Origin: Vibrio sp. 14G-20
Lineage (GTDB): Bacteria > Pseudomonadota > Gammaproteobacteria > Enterobacterales > Vibrionaceae
NCBI RefSeq assembly: GCF_026241515.1
Contig: NZ_JAPHPW010000018.1
Location: 1-64,000, forward strand
DNA: 64,000 nucleotides
Direction: 5' to 3'
Below the pieces are notes generated by a model, which saw only the letters and a list, made by a program, of their open reading frames with translations, ran no database searches and had not been told where the DNA came from. Positions 17,954-26,676 of the stretch are shown in pieces (within the stretch, counting starts at the first letter, position 1; every line of letters starts with the position of its first letter). A program made the position numbers and the translations under genes.

Positions 17954-18439
17954 ATGTTGACCCCTCTACAAAAAGCAAATTTCTACTTGAGCATGTTTGG
18001 TTTTTTCAAAGTGCCTCTGATCTGGTTATGCAGACCAAAATTGCTCGCACTGGATAACCAACATGTTGAGGTCAAAATCCCTCTTAAAAGACGAACGAAG
18101 AACCACCTTAATAGTATGTATTTTGGCGTTTTGGCTGTCGGTGCGGATGTGGCGGGTGGCTTTCTTGCGATGAGCAAATCTCAGCAACAAGGTGAAAAGA
18201 TTTCGTTGGCATTTAAAGAGGTGACGGGCAACTTCTTAAAGCGTCCAGAAGGCGATGTACACTTCACTTGTAACGATGGTGAGTTGATCAACACCATGCT
18301 AGAAGAAACTATGTCTACTGGGGATCGTGTAAACCAACCTGTGACCATTATCGCGACTTGCCCATCTTTGCATGGCGATGAGCCAATGGCCGAGTTCACG
18401 CTAACGCTTTCGATTAAGAAAGTCCCGTCTAGGAAATAG
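17954..18439 (+). CDS. DUF4442 / hotdog-fold thioesterase-like protein
   Basis: The 161 residues resemble the DUF4442 branch of the hotdog superfamily, related to PaaI-type acyl-CoA thioesterases. The segment RRTKNHLNSMYFGVLAVGADVAGGF occupies the position of the hotdog helix and its preceding loop (residues about 44-70), where the conserved asparagine and glycine of related proteins sit. No signal peptide is present, although the N-terminus is hydrophobic. The substrate is unknown and catalytic activity is not shown. It stands alone, 164 bases after the preceding gene. Confidence 0.7.
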   Translation: MLTPLQKANFYLSMFGFFKVPLIWLCRPKLLALDNQHVEVKIPLKRRTKNHLNSMYFGVLAVGADVAGGFLAMSKSQQQGEKISLAFKEVTGNFLKRPEGDVHFTCNDGELINTMLEETMSTGDRVNQPVTIIATCPSLHGDEPMAEFTLTLSIKKVPSRK

Positions 18440-18482
18440 CTCGGAAGTAGATGGAAGCTTGAATAAGTGAATAAGTGGAAGA

Positions 18483-18513
18483 ACGGTATGTGAATTGAAT
18501 ATCCACATACCGT
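18483..18513. terminator. Stem-loop between convergent genes
   Basis: ACGGTATGTG pairs with CACATACCGT around an 11-base loop between the thioesterase-like gene and the convergent orphan gene. There is no good T tract, so it could be a weak terminator or only an mRNA end structure. Confidence 0.45.
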
Positions 18514-18532
18514 GCTGCACACCGTAGAAAAG

Positions 18533-19888
18533 TTAAGATTCTTGAGTGATTTGTTCGATGTCGACGATCTTTGAACGGTTCATAACGATCTTCCAACGGT
18601 AGTAGGTTGGTTCGTTATCATGGTTGTTCTCTTTAATGATCAGGTTGAGAAGATGACGTTTTTCTACTGATTCGCGGCTAACTTGCCCTTCATTCAAGCG
18701 GTAGATCTTGTTCGAACCCTTATCCATCAATCGTGTCAGCGCTCTCAAGCTGATCGATAATGTTTCACGAGTCTCTTCATAACCACTCATAAAGGTCGAT
18801 GTCGACATTTCAGTATGAGAGCGGTAATGCAAGATTTGCTCTTCACGTTGTACCACACGCTTCTTACGAATTGATTGAATGCGATCTGCAAGCTTCGAAA
18901 AGTTTGCGTAGTCCAACCATTCCAGTTTATGGCCAACAGATTTATTGGTCGTTGGGTCATAGTAACGACGCTTCCATTTCGGCTTGCCTTTACGCAGCCA
19001 GCGCCAAAGGATGTCTCTCAAGTCATCTTTGAAGATCTCACGCAACGCGTAGATGAAAGACATCGCCACGATGAAAGAAGCGGTAATCTCACCAAGAAAG
19101 TCACGAGCCAAGATCACAGTAGTGGTCACGACGACCATTACCAAACCAGTCGCAATGCCTTTCACGGCACGCTTAACGTTCTTACCCATCGATGTGGTCT
19201 TTTCTTTAAGCACGATAGGGTGTTCAATTAAACGACGCAGCAAACGCATCTTGTTACTTAAGCGGGTAACGTCTTCTCGAACTCTTGCTGAGTTATAGCG
19301 GTTCAGTTTACGGTGCGCAGTCTCTTTATCACAAAGTGTTAAGAGTCGTTCTTTAATCGTTGAATACTCACTGCCACGTGGCATATGCGAAACCAGAGAT
19401 AAGAACTTTTGCTCGGTGTACCAAGATAGGTAGTTATCGATATTAGCATAGTATCGCTTGAGGTTTTCTTCGTAGGGGATGCTTCGGCGTAGCTTCTTCA
19501 AGATATCTAAAGCCAATTCAATGACTTCATCTACTTCATCAGCCGTTACGTCGTCACTATCATTCTTATTCAAGCTGCTGACAGCTTTGTCCAATGCGAT
19601 AACATATTGATAAGCGAACAAACTCAAACTTACACGGTACTGTGTAATGGACAGTCGACCGCGTTTTGCTAAACGGCTGTGTACCAAAGGCAACAGTGTT
19701 TTATCACTGTAATAAGCACGTTTTTGCGTGATTGAGCTGTAGAAAAATGCGCTTTCAGAAAGCACTTCAGGAGTCAGTCCAAGTTCACCGGGAATGAATA
19801 GATAAACGTCCATGTCGAGCTTTTTTGTCTTAGCCATGGCATGGTTAATTTTAAGTGTTATCGCATCTTGTTTATCAACGGTGATCAA
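18533..19888 (-). CDS. Hypothetical membrane protein, 451 residues
   Basis: I do not recognise a named family. The protein is mostly charged and helical, with one hydrophobic hairpin of two membrane segments (about 242-262 and 266-286, GIATGLVMVVVTTTVILA and ITASFIVAMSFIYALREIF). The first 240 residues contain YSDKTLLPLVHSRLAKRGR and a regular array of basic helices, and the second half is rich in arginine and lysine (KWKRRYYDPTTNK, IRKKRVVQREEQ). Both large domains would face the same side of the inner membrane. It converges with the gene before it and is divergent from the CvfB-like gene. No catalytic motif is visible. Confidence 0.75.
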   Translation of the reverse strand: MITVDKQDAITLKINHAMAKTKKLDMDVYLFIPGELGLTPEVLSESAFFYSSITQKRAYYSDKTLLPLVHSRLAKRGRLSITQYRVSLSLFAYQYVIALDKAVSSLNKNDSDDVTADEVDEVIELALDILKKLRRSIPYEENLKRYYANIDNYLSWYTEQKFLSLVSHMPRGSEYSTIKERLLTLCDKETAHRKLNRYNSARVREDVTRLSNKMRLLRRLIEHPIVLKEKTTSMGKNVKRAVKGIATGLVMVVVTTTVILARDFLGEITASFIVAMSFIYALREIFKDDLRDILWRWLRKGKPKWKRRYYDPTTNKSVGHKLEWLDYANFSKLADRIQSIRKKRVVQREEQILHYRSHTEMSTSTFMSGYEETRETLSISLRALTRLMDKGSNKIYRLNEGQVSRESVEKRHLLNLIIKENNHDNEPTYYRWKIVMNRSKIVDIEQITQES

Positions 19889-19948
19889 CGATGGCTCCTA
19901 GAATGTAAAAATATGAATGAAACTAGCGAAAGCATATCAGAGATCACG

Positions 19949-19954
19949 TATAAT
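19949..19954 (+). promoter_or_regulatory. -10 box of the CvfB-like gene
   Basis: A perfect TATAAT lies 32 bases before the ATG at 19986. Transcription from it would start near 19961, downstream of the in-frame ATG at 19917, so the longer reading frame is unlikely to be used. Confidence 0.6.
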
Positions 19955-19985
19955 CTCCGCCAAATTTAAAGTAGAGACAATCTTG

Positions 19986-20825
19986 ATGATTAATATTGGT
20001 CAAATAAACAACTTAGAAGTAGTAAAACAAGCAGACTTCGGTGTATTCCTTGACGCTAGCGACTATGGAACCGTGTTGCTGCCGAAACGATTTACTCCTG
20101 AAGGTGTTGAAATTGGTCAAAAGTTAGATGTTTTCTTATACATTGATTCTGACAACCAGATCGCCGCAACGACTGAAAAACCAATTGCTCAAGTAGGCCA
20201 GTTTGGTTTGATGACGGTTGAAGGTGTTAACAGCACTGGTGCATTCATGAGTTGGGGCGTGAAAGGTAAAGACCTACTGGTTCCTTTCAGCGAGCAACGT
20301 GGCCGTTTAAACGAAGGTCAATCAATCTTAGTATATGTATATATTGATAAAGCATCTAGCCGCATTGTAGGTACAACAAAGTTCAACAAGTGGTTAGACA
20401 ACACACCTGCGACTTATAAGCAAAACGAGCAAGTGGATCTTATCATCGCTGAACGTAGCCAATTGGGTTACAAAGCAATCGTGAATGGTGAACACTGGGG
20501 TATGATTTTCCCATCTGACATCATCGGTAAGCTGTTCATTGGTAAAACACTAAAAGGCTACATTAAAAACGTTCGTGAAGAAGACGGTAAGATTGATTTA
20601 TCTCTTCAGAAAGTTGGTGTCGCTAAGATGGATGACCTAAGCACTAAGGTTCTTGACCTGCTTGAGAAGAAAGGCGGTTACCTGCCTTTGAATGATAAGT
20701 CTTCTCCTGAAGCTATTTTCTCTGCATTCAGAACCAGCAAAGGTACGTTCAAAAAGACAATTGGTGGTTTGTACAAATCTGGCAAGATCACTATCGATAA
20801 AGAAGGTATCAGCTTAGTGAAATAA
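19986..20825 (+). CDS. CvfB-family S1-like RNA-binding protein
   Basis: The 279 residues have the CvfB/YitL layout: three S1-type OB folds followed by a C-terminal winged helix. MINIGQINNLEVVKQADFGVFL begins the first fold, GLMTVEGVNSTGAFMSWGVKGKDLLVPFSEQR the second, and GYIKNVREEDGKIDLSLQKVG the third. The end segment SPEAIFSAFRTSKGTFKKTIGGLYKSGKI is the winged helix. Such proteins bind RNA, and CvfB affects virulence-factor expression in Staphylococcus. The role in Vibrio is not known. I chose the ATG at 19986 because of the TATAAT at 19949 and the fit to the family's N-terminus. Confidence 0.85.
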   Translation: MINIGQINNLEVVKQADFGVFLDASDYGTVLLPKRFTPEGVEIGQKLDVFLYIDSDNQIAATTEKPIAQVGQFGLMTVEGVNSTGAFMSWGVKGKDLLVPFSEQRGRLNEGQSILVYVYIDKASSRIVGTTKFNKWLDNTPATYKQNEQVDLIIAERSQLGYKAIVNGEHWGMIFPSDIIGKLFIGKTLKGYIKNVREEDGKIDLSLQKVGVAKMDDLSTKVLDLLEKKGGYLPLNDKSSPEAIFSAFRTSKGTFKKTIGGLYKSGKITIDKEGISLVK

Positions 20826-20839
20826 GCAGTTCTCTCGGT

Positions 20840-20872
20840 CAAAAAAAAGCCCAAACCTTCCTGTTTGGGCTT
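20840..20872 (+). terminator. Terminator of the CvfB-like gene
   Basis: AAGCCCAAAC (20847-20856) pairs with GTTTGGGCTT (20863-20872), preceded by an A tract. The trailing T run is short. Confidence 0.75.
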
Positions 20873-21057
20873 AGGGGAAAGGGCTCCGAAGAGCCTACGC
20901 TAATCGTTTTAATCTTTTGACTATTAGATTGAAGTCTAGTTTAGATTCCCTAAAGTGCGATTTTTCTTTTTGGAAATAGTGACTTGAATTGATATTTATA
21001 TAATTAGTTGTTGATTTACAAGCGCTCACACACTGACTTACATGGTCGATAGAATAG

Positions 21058-21093
21058 AAAAAGCCCAAACAATTAACGTTGTTTGGGCTTTTT
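21058..21093. terminator. Second, bidirectional terminator before rsmF 3' end
   Basis: A 15-bp stem (AAAAAGCCCAAACAA with TTGTTTGGGCTTTTT, loop TTAACG) is flanked by A and T tracts. It reuses the AAGCCCAAAC core of the terminator 210 bases earlier and would end rsmF transcription from the right. The roughly 180 bases between the two terminators hold no gene that I can see. Confidence 0.88.
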
Positions 21094-21124
21094 GTTTATC
21101 AAGCTGTATACAGAGAGAAAGCTT

Positions 21125-22546
21125 TTAGAAAAGGTTCTTATCGCGTACTAGCTCGCGTGGTAAACCATTCTTCACTCGGTTGCCAACCCACTTACCAAGG
21201 CCGATGATTGCACCATTGTACTTCACTAGTACTTCACCTTTGCCAGACAGGCCTTCAGGGCGAACATCGCGTCCCATGAACCATTCACGAGCATCTTCAA
21301 TGCTTAGCTCGACAACATTAGCTTCATTCCCTGTTGCAAGTGTTGTGGCCACTTGGTGCTGCCAGCGGTAACCTTTTTTATGGGTTTCGGCGATCTTGAT
21401 TCCCATGCGAGAGAAACGGAATTCACCGATCATCGGCTCTAGCGCTTCTGGGAATAGCCAAACGTCTTTGTCGCGAATCCAAACTTGAGTATCGTTTGGC
21501 AATTCGATATCGAGAGTATTCATTAGTTGCTCAGCGACTTCTTGCTGAGTTTTCTTTGATGCTTTTTCAAATGGGAATTTACCCATACGTTTTTTAACTT
21601 CTGGTGGAGTAACAGACGCTAGTTTACGGATACGTGCAACAAAGAAACCCTCTGAGTCATAAACTTGAGGGAAGATGTGTAGAAAGCCTTCTTCTGTCGT
21701 GGTTGCTTTTGCGTTGTCGAATAGAGATTCCAGAGATTCAAATTCAACCGCATCACCAAAGGTTTCTTTTAAGTGATGACACACTTGTTGGTTCTCTTCG
21801 GTGCTAAGTGTGCATGTTGAGTAAACCAAAACACCATTAGGTTTGAGAGCATGGAATGCACTTTCAATCAGATCTTTTTGCGTGTCGGCAATATCGACCA
21901 CAGATTGATACGTCCAGTTCTTCATCGCATCGGCGTCTTTACGAATGGTGCCTTCGCCAGAGCAGGGTGCGTCTAGCAACACAGCATCAAACTGTTCTGG
22001 TAACCAACCACCGAAAACTCGACCGTCAAAGTTACTTAGAGCGGCATTACGAACGCCACAACGTTCGATGTTAGCGTGAAGGACTTTCACTCGGCTTGCT
22101 GCGTATTCATTGGCAACCAACACACCGCGATTATTCATTAGCGCAGCGATTTGCGTTGTTTTAGAGCCAGGTGCAGCCGCAGTGTCTAGCACCGCTTGGT
22201 AATCAGCTTCGCCTTGGAAAAGTGCCGAAGGTGGCATCATCGAGCTGGCTTCTTGGATGTAGAAAAGACCAGACATATGTTCTGCCGTATTACCTAGTGG
22301 CGCTTCACTTTCATCAGCGGTAATCCAAAAGCCCGTTTCGCACCAAGGTACAGGTTCCAGTTTCCAGCCTTTCTCTTTTGCTCGTACTAGGAAGTCTTCA
22401 ACACTGATTTTCAATGTGTTGACTCGAATACTTTTACGAAGTGGTTTTTGGCATGACGCAACAAAAGAAGCCATATCTAGATGACTAGGCATGATTGCTT
22501 CGATGTGCGTTAGGAATTCTTCAGGAATATATACGTTAGCGTGCAA
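21125..22546 (-). CDS. rsmF: 16S rRNA m5C1407 methyltransferase RsmF
   Basis: SAM-dependent enzyme that methylates C1407 of 16S rRNA in the 30S subunit. The 473 residues are close to E. coli RsmF/YebU (479). The N-terminal part reads RKSIRVNTLKISVEDF, then come LDTAAAPGSKTTQIAALM (SAM binding), LLDAPCSGEGTIRKD (motif IV with catalytic cysteine) and VYSTCTLSTEENQ (motif VI with the second cysteine). The C-terminal third is a PUA-like RNA-binding domain. It lies downstream of letA-letB, as in E. coli (yebS-yebT-yebU). Confidence 0.94.
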   Translation of the reverse strand: MHANVYIPEEFLTHIEAIMPSHLDMASFVASCQKPLRKSIRVNTLKISVEDFLVRAKEKGWKLEPVPWCETGFWITADESEAPLGNTAEHMSGLFYIQEASSMMPPSALFQGEADYQAVLDTAAAPGSKTTQIAALMNNRGVLVANEYAASRVKVLHANIERCGVRNAALSNFDGRVFGGWLPEQFDAVLLDAPCSGEGTIRKDADAMKNWTYQSVVDIADTQKDLIESAFHALKPNGVLVYSTCTLSTEENQQVCHHLKETFGDAVEFESLESLFDNAKATTTEEGFLHIFPQVYDSEGFFVARIRKLASVTPPEVKKRMGKFPFEKASKKTQQEVAEQLMNTLDIELPNDTQVWIRDKDVWLFPEALEPMIGEFRFSRMGIKIAETHKKGYRWQHQVATTLATGNEANVVELSIEDAREWFMGRDVRPEGLSGKGEVLVKYNGAIIGLGKWVGNRVKNGLPRELVRDKNLF

Positions 22547-22629
22547 AAGAGTATCTCGATTTATTGCATTAATGCGGGGAGTTTAAAGCAAAATGAGGCC
22601 GTCCTAAACCATATTTACAGCAAACGACA

Positions 22630-22655
22630 AAAATGCAGCCTAATGGCTGCATTTT
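22630..22655 (-). terminator. Terminator after letB
   Basis: AAAATGCAGCC pairs with GGCTGCATTTT around TAAT, 40 bases past the letB stop on the minus strand. It separates letAB from rsmF. Confidence 0.82.
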
Positions 22656-22694
22656 GATGAAGAATTAATCTTCTTGAAACGTCAGGGGTTCACT

Positions 22695-25352
22695 CTATGG
22701 GCGAGGAATTGCGGTTCTCCATGATTTCCACTCATCTTCGGCTTTAGGATAGAGATAGAAAGACTGATCTTCGTTTGCGACTGGCTGAAGTTCATTTGTC
22801 GGTGGCGTTGAGAACGTAATACCACCTCTTAACAAGCTGTCTACCGTTCCAGCTTTGATGTTTGCGCCAGACAGGCCGATAGAGACATCGACGCCCGACA
22901 CGTTCCAGAACACAGTGTTTGCACGGATTAGATACGCGTAGTCAGGTTCGATTTGAATCGTAGATATTATGCGGTCAGCAAACTCACCCAACTGAACATC
23001 AATAACACTGCCAATTTCTAGCTCACGAAATAGGATAGGCGTGCCTTCAGATACTGAGCCTCGCGTTTCGCTTTGCAGTTGGAATATCTTGCCTTCAGGC
23101 TGCACGGGTCCCTTACTAAGCTCAAATTTCGTGTTTCTTTCACCTTTGCCCGGGTCTACATTGATGTGCTTAGAGAGCAGCGCAGAGACATTTTTGATGC
23201 CGTTAAGGCCAATCTCAGGCTCTGCCAACCAGAAGTGACTGTTCGCCACGGCAATCTTGTCGACGTACTCAGGTAAAATACGCGCAGTAATTTCAATACC
23301 GCCCTTGTTGAAGTTCGGAATCACCAAAGTAACCTCACCAACAGTGACACCTTGATATTTGATCGCCATGCCCTTGCTGACTTCTTGATCGCCAGCAGAG
23401 GTAATAGTTATCGCGCGGCCAAATTTTCGAGCGGACTTCGAATCTTTATAAAGTTTCCACACATCGCCGAGTTTGTTGTCGATTCCCGGCAGAGAGTCAA
23501 AAGCAATACCGCCTTGGATAAGGGTTTTAACTGGTGCTGCTTTAATGCTGATACCCGATAGCGATGCATCAACCTCAACGCCTGAACGGTTCCAGAAAAC
23601 AGTGTGCTTGTTGAGTAAGTGCGTGTAACGATTTTCGATCGTGACCTTAATTCTTACGCCACCGTCTGCAAGCTGAAAATCAGAAATACTACCCACTTGT
23701 AGGTTGCGGTAGAGGAGTGGGCTGCCTTTAGAAATTGATGGTAGTTCACTCGCAAACAACGAAAGCGTCTTTGAACCAGACTGATTAAACTTGGCGATTT
23801 CTGCTAACGACTTACTTTGGAAAAGTTGATAGTCCGTTCGAGCTTCAGATTTTCCTTCACTCACAAAGCTAATCGAGCCTGTAAGAAGCTGTTTTGCTGG
23901 TGGGACCGTAACACTCAAGCCTGATTCGGTAAGCTCTGCAGTCGCACTGCCTGTCACAAAGAAACGGTTGTGGCTTTTGATAAGGTGCGCGTATTCATTA
24001 TCGATAAGTGCATCCATGAAGACTTCGTGTTTATCAGAGCCCGTACCAACACCATCAACTAATCCCACATGGATAATAGAACCAACGGCAATGCCTTTGT
24101 AGAGAAGTTGTGTACCGACATCTAAACCGAACGAATTGTTCGATGTTAAGCGAATCGCAACGGATTTCTCTTGTTCCTGGCTGAATTCATTTTTGCGGAT
24201 CGCAGTAAATCGACGTGCTTTTTCACCTTCGCCCGGTACCAAGGTTAAAAAGTTACCTGTCACTAAGTTGGCAATGTTTTTCATGCCAGTAAGCGACAGT
24301 TCAGCTTCTTCTAGAACGAATTTACTGCCGCTGTTTAAAAAGTCACTGAATGCCGGTTGAATAGCGGCAGATGCGACGACGTTTTCACGCCCTTCACTTA
24401 GCGATAAGTCAGTGATTTGACCGATTTCAATGCCGCGATACATGATCGGTGCGCCTGTTGCGCTGATCTTGTTGTCATCTGGTACGGCGATCTTGATAGA
24501 GATGCCTCGACCAGCGGTTTTCAAATCTGGGTAGAGTTTAAACTTGGTGTTCATCTCGACCGGTTGGCCTTCTCCCGGAGAGTCAACCGCAATGGAACCG
24601 CCAAGTAATGCACTTAGGCTCTCTAGGCGAACATCAACACCAGAAAAACCAATACTGGCACCTAAACCACTGACATTCCAAAAACGGCTTTGGTCGGTGA
24701 TTATATGGCTGTACTCATCTTTAATTGAGGCTTGAATCGTAACGGATTTAGCGTTGTCGTTTAACTGGTAGTTGTAAACCTCACCAATTGGGATTTTACG
24801 GTAAACGATTTGAGAACCAACAGATACGCCGCCCAGATCTTTGGTCGTCAGTGAAATATTCAAACCGTCAGAAGCCAGTAAGTCAGAAGGGGAGGATTCT
24901 AACGCTTGGAAAACCGTTTCTGGATCTTGTTTGGTTTCGCTCGGGTGGATAGCAATATAGTTACCTGAAACCAGAGCGTCTAATCCTGAGATGCCCGACA
25001 AACTTGCTGTCGGCTTTACAAGCCAGAAACGAGTGCCTTTTGAGAGTAGCTTCTTCGCTTCTGGATAGATGTCAGCATCGACATAGATGCTCGATAGATC
25101 TTTGGATAAAGTGATGTCACGCACCATACCCACCTCTAAGCCTTGGTAACGAATCGTTGTTCGACCTGCGACTAAACCTGCGGCATCTGAGAAGTATATC
25201 TGCACACGTTGTCCAGCATCGTGTATCGATTTCATGACCAACCAACCGGCTAATGCAACGGTTAATATCGGTAGAATCCACAAAGGTGAGATGCCTTTGT
25301 TTTTCCTTACTTCTGGTGAATATGACGTTTGTGATTGGTTATCGTTGTTCAT
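22695..25352 (-). CDS. letB: MCE-domain lipid transport tunnel protein LetB
   Basis: Inner-membrane-anchored protein that forms a stack of MCE rings bridging the periplasm for lipid transport between the membranes. After a short cytoplasmic tail and one membrane segment (about 21-42, PLWILPILTVALAGWLVM) the 885 residues contain about seven MCE repeats, seen as recurring ISKGSPLLYRNLQVGSI-like and TRFWLVKP-like segments about 115 residues apart. E. coli LetB (YebT) has 877 residues and seven MCE domains. Its start overlaps the 3' end of letA by 14 bases, so expression is coupled. Confidence 0.93.
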   Translation of the reverse strand: MNNDNQSQTSYSPEVRKNKGISPLWILPILTVALAGWLVMKSIHDAGQRVQIYFSDAAGLVAGRTTIRYQGLEVGMVRDITLSKDLSSIYVDADIYPEAKKLLSKGTRFWLVKPTASLSGISGLDALVSGNYIAIHPSETKQDPETVFQALESSPSDLLASDGLNISLTTKDLGGVSVGSQIVYRKIPIGEVYNYQLNDNAKSVTIQASIKDEYSHIITDQSRFWNVSGLGASIGFSGVDVRLESLSALLGGSIAVDSPGEGQPVEMNTKFKLYPDLKTAGRGISIKIAVPDDNKISATGAPIMYRGIEIGQITDLSLSEGRENVVASAAIQPAFSDFLNSGSKFVLEEAELSLTGMKNIANLVTGNFLTLVPGEGEKARRFTAIRKNEFSQEQEKSVAIRLTSNNSFGLDVGTQLLYKGIAVGSIIHVGLVDGVGTGSDKHEVFMDALIDNEYAHLIKSHNRFFVTGSATAELTESGLSVTVPPAKQLLTGSISFVSEGKSEARTDYQLFQSKSLAEIAKFNQSGSKTLSLFASELPSISKGSPLLYRNLQVGSISDFQLADGGVRIKVTIENRYTHLLNKHTVFWNRSGVEVDASLSGISIKAAPVKTLIQGGIAFDSLPGIDNKLGDVWKLYKDSKSARKFGRAITITSAGDQEVSKGMAIKYQGVTVGEVTLVIPNFNKGGIEITARILPEYVDKIAVANSHFWLAEPEIGLNGIKNVSALLSKHINVDPGKGERNTKFELSKGPVQPEGKIFQLQSETRGSVSEGTPILFRELEIGSVIDVQLGEFADRIISTIQIEPDYAYLIRANTVFWNVSGVDVSIGLSGANIKAGTVDSLLRGGITFSTPPTNELQPVANEDQSFYLYPKAEDEWKSWRTAIPRP

Positions 25353-26622
25353 TCACTGACTCATCTTTAGAGGTATAGTTATCCCAAATTAGCCTAGGAT
25401 CTAAGCTTTCCGCTGCCAGCATCGTGAGAACAACTACGACGCCAAAAGCGACTGCACCATAACCTGGTGTAAAGTTCAAAATCTGTCCACGGTCGACCAA
25501 GGTCATCATGATCGAAATAACGAACAGGTCCATCACCGACCATTTCCCCACCCATTTCACAATGAAATAGATGGTCATGCGTTGTTTGTGGTAAACGGCG
25601 CGCTTCATCTTGATACAGATTAAGATGTACGCGAGGCCGAGTATTTTCGCGACGGGCACGACGATACTGGCAATGAAAATGATCGCTGCAATGCCGTACA
25701 TATCGCTATTTATCAGCGACGCGACACCAGAAATTATTGTGTCTTCTAGCCTTTGTCCGTTTGTTATAAGGATAGAAATCGGAATAACGTTGGCTGGTAC
25801 GATGGCCACGGATGCGGCAAACAACAGTGCCCATGTCTTCTGTATAGAGTAGGGCTTGCGGTGATATAAGTCATGATGACAACGCACACAAGTATGACTG
25901 TCAGGCTGAGACAGGTGGCAGTTGTGACAGTGTACGTTCTTACTTTCAGCAAAAGAGTAGTCAGATTCTTTTGCCCAAGCTTCCCAGTAGCGGCGCACGC
26001 TGATACGGCTTACCAATAATACGCTGAAAAGTTGTAGAAGAATCAGGCCAACCAAACCAGGACCGACGAAAATATCTGAGTAATCTTGCAGTTTGAAACA
26101 TGAGACCGCCAAACTTACCAGAAACACATCCAACATCATCCAATGTTTGAGAGTCTGAATAATGGCTAATGCATAACGAAAGGGTGTGAAGATCTTAAAA
26201 CGCAGTGATGCATGAGTGATGAGTACCGAGGTGCACACGAGCAACGGAGCGATCGAACTGCAGAACAGGATCAGCAAACCAAGCAGAGGGAAGCCTTCAC
26301 CCATCAAGGTGAAAACACCCGATGGAAGCGTTGCGGGTATCATGACACCAATCAAGCGAATACTGATGAATTCAAAAAAGTGCGATGGGATAAATAGCAA
26401 CAAACAAGTGACAGCGATTGCTAGGTTTCCAGACAGGCTAGGGGTGCCGCCTCTATAAAGCTGAGTACCACATCTTGGGCAATAAGCGGATTTCCCTAAA
26501 GGGATGTCCATTTTATCTACGGGGAGTTCGCAGCCCTGACAAAGACGCACTGAGCTGCTGTCGCATTGATGCTTAGTTGATAAAGGGTTGGTAACGGATG
26601 GGGAGGTCACGCGACCTCCCAA
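25339..26622 (-). CDS. letA: LetA, PqiA-like inner-membrane partner of LetB
   Basis: Polytopic inner-membrane protein that works with LetB in lipid movement across the envelope. The 427 residues contain two tandem PqiA modules, each with four membrane segments and each preceded by a zinc-ribbon-like cluster: CQGCELPVDKMDI...CPRC near residue 30 and CHNCHLSQPDSHTCVRC near residue 225. It lies at the head of the letA-letB pair and overlaps letB by 14 bases. In E. coli the gene is yebS. Confidence 0.93.
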   Translation of the reverse strand: MGGRVTSPSVTNPLSTKHQCDSSSVRLCQGCELPVDKMDIPLGKSAYCPRCGTQLYRGGTPSLSGNLAIAVTCLLLFIPSHFFEFISIRLIGVMIPATLPSGVFTLMGEGFPLLGLLILFCSSIAPLLVCTSVLITHASLRFKIFTPFRYALAIIQTLKHWMMLDVFLVSLAVSCFKLQDYSDIFVGPGLVGLILLQLFSVLLVSRISVRRYWEAWAKESDYSFAESKNVHCHNCHLSQPDSHTCVRCHHDLYHRKPYSIQKTWALLFAASVAIVPANVIPISILITNGQRLEDTIISGVASLINSDMYGIAAIIFIASIVVPVAKILGLAYILICIKMKRAVYHKQRMTIYFIVKWVGKWSVMDLFVISIMMTLVDRGQILNFTPGYGAVAFGVVVVLTMLAAESLDPRLIWDNYTSKDESVNEQR

Positions 26623-26676
26623 GTTGAAACGTTAGTTAGGCTCGATGCCTGACTTAAAGACTCAGAACCACAAACA

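Noticed and set aside
19917..19985. Longer N-terminus for the CvfB-like protein from ATG 19917
   Set aside because: A TATAAT box lies inside this segment and the added 23 residues do not resemble the family's start.
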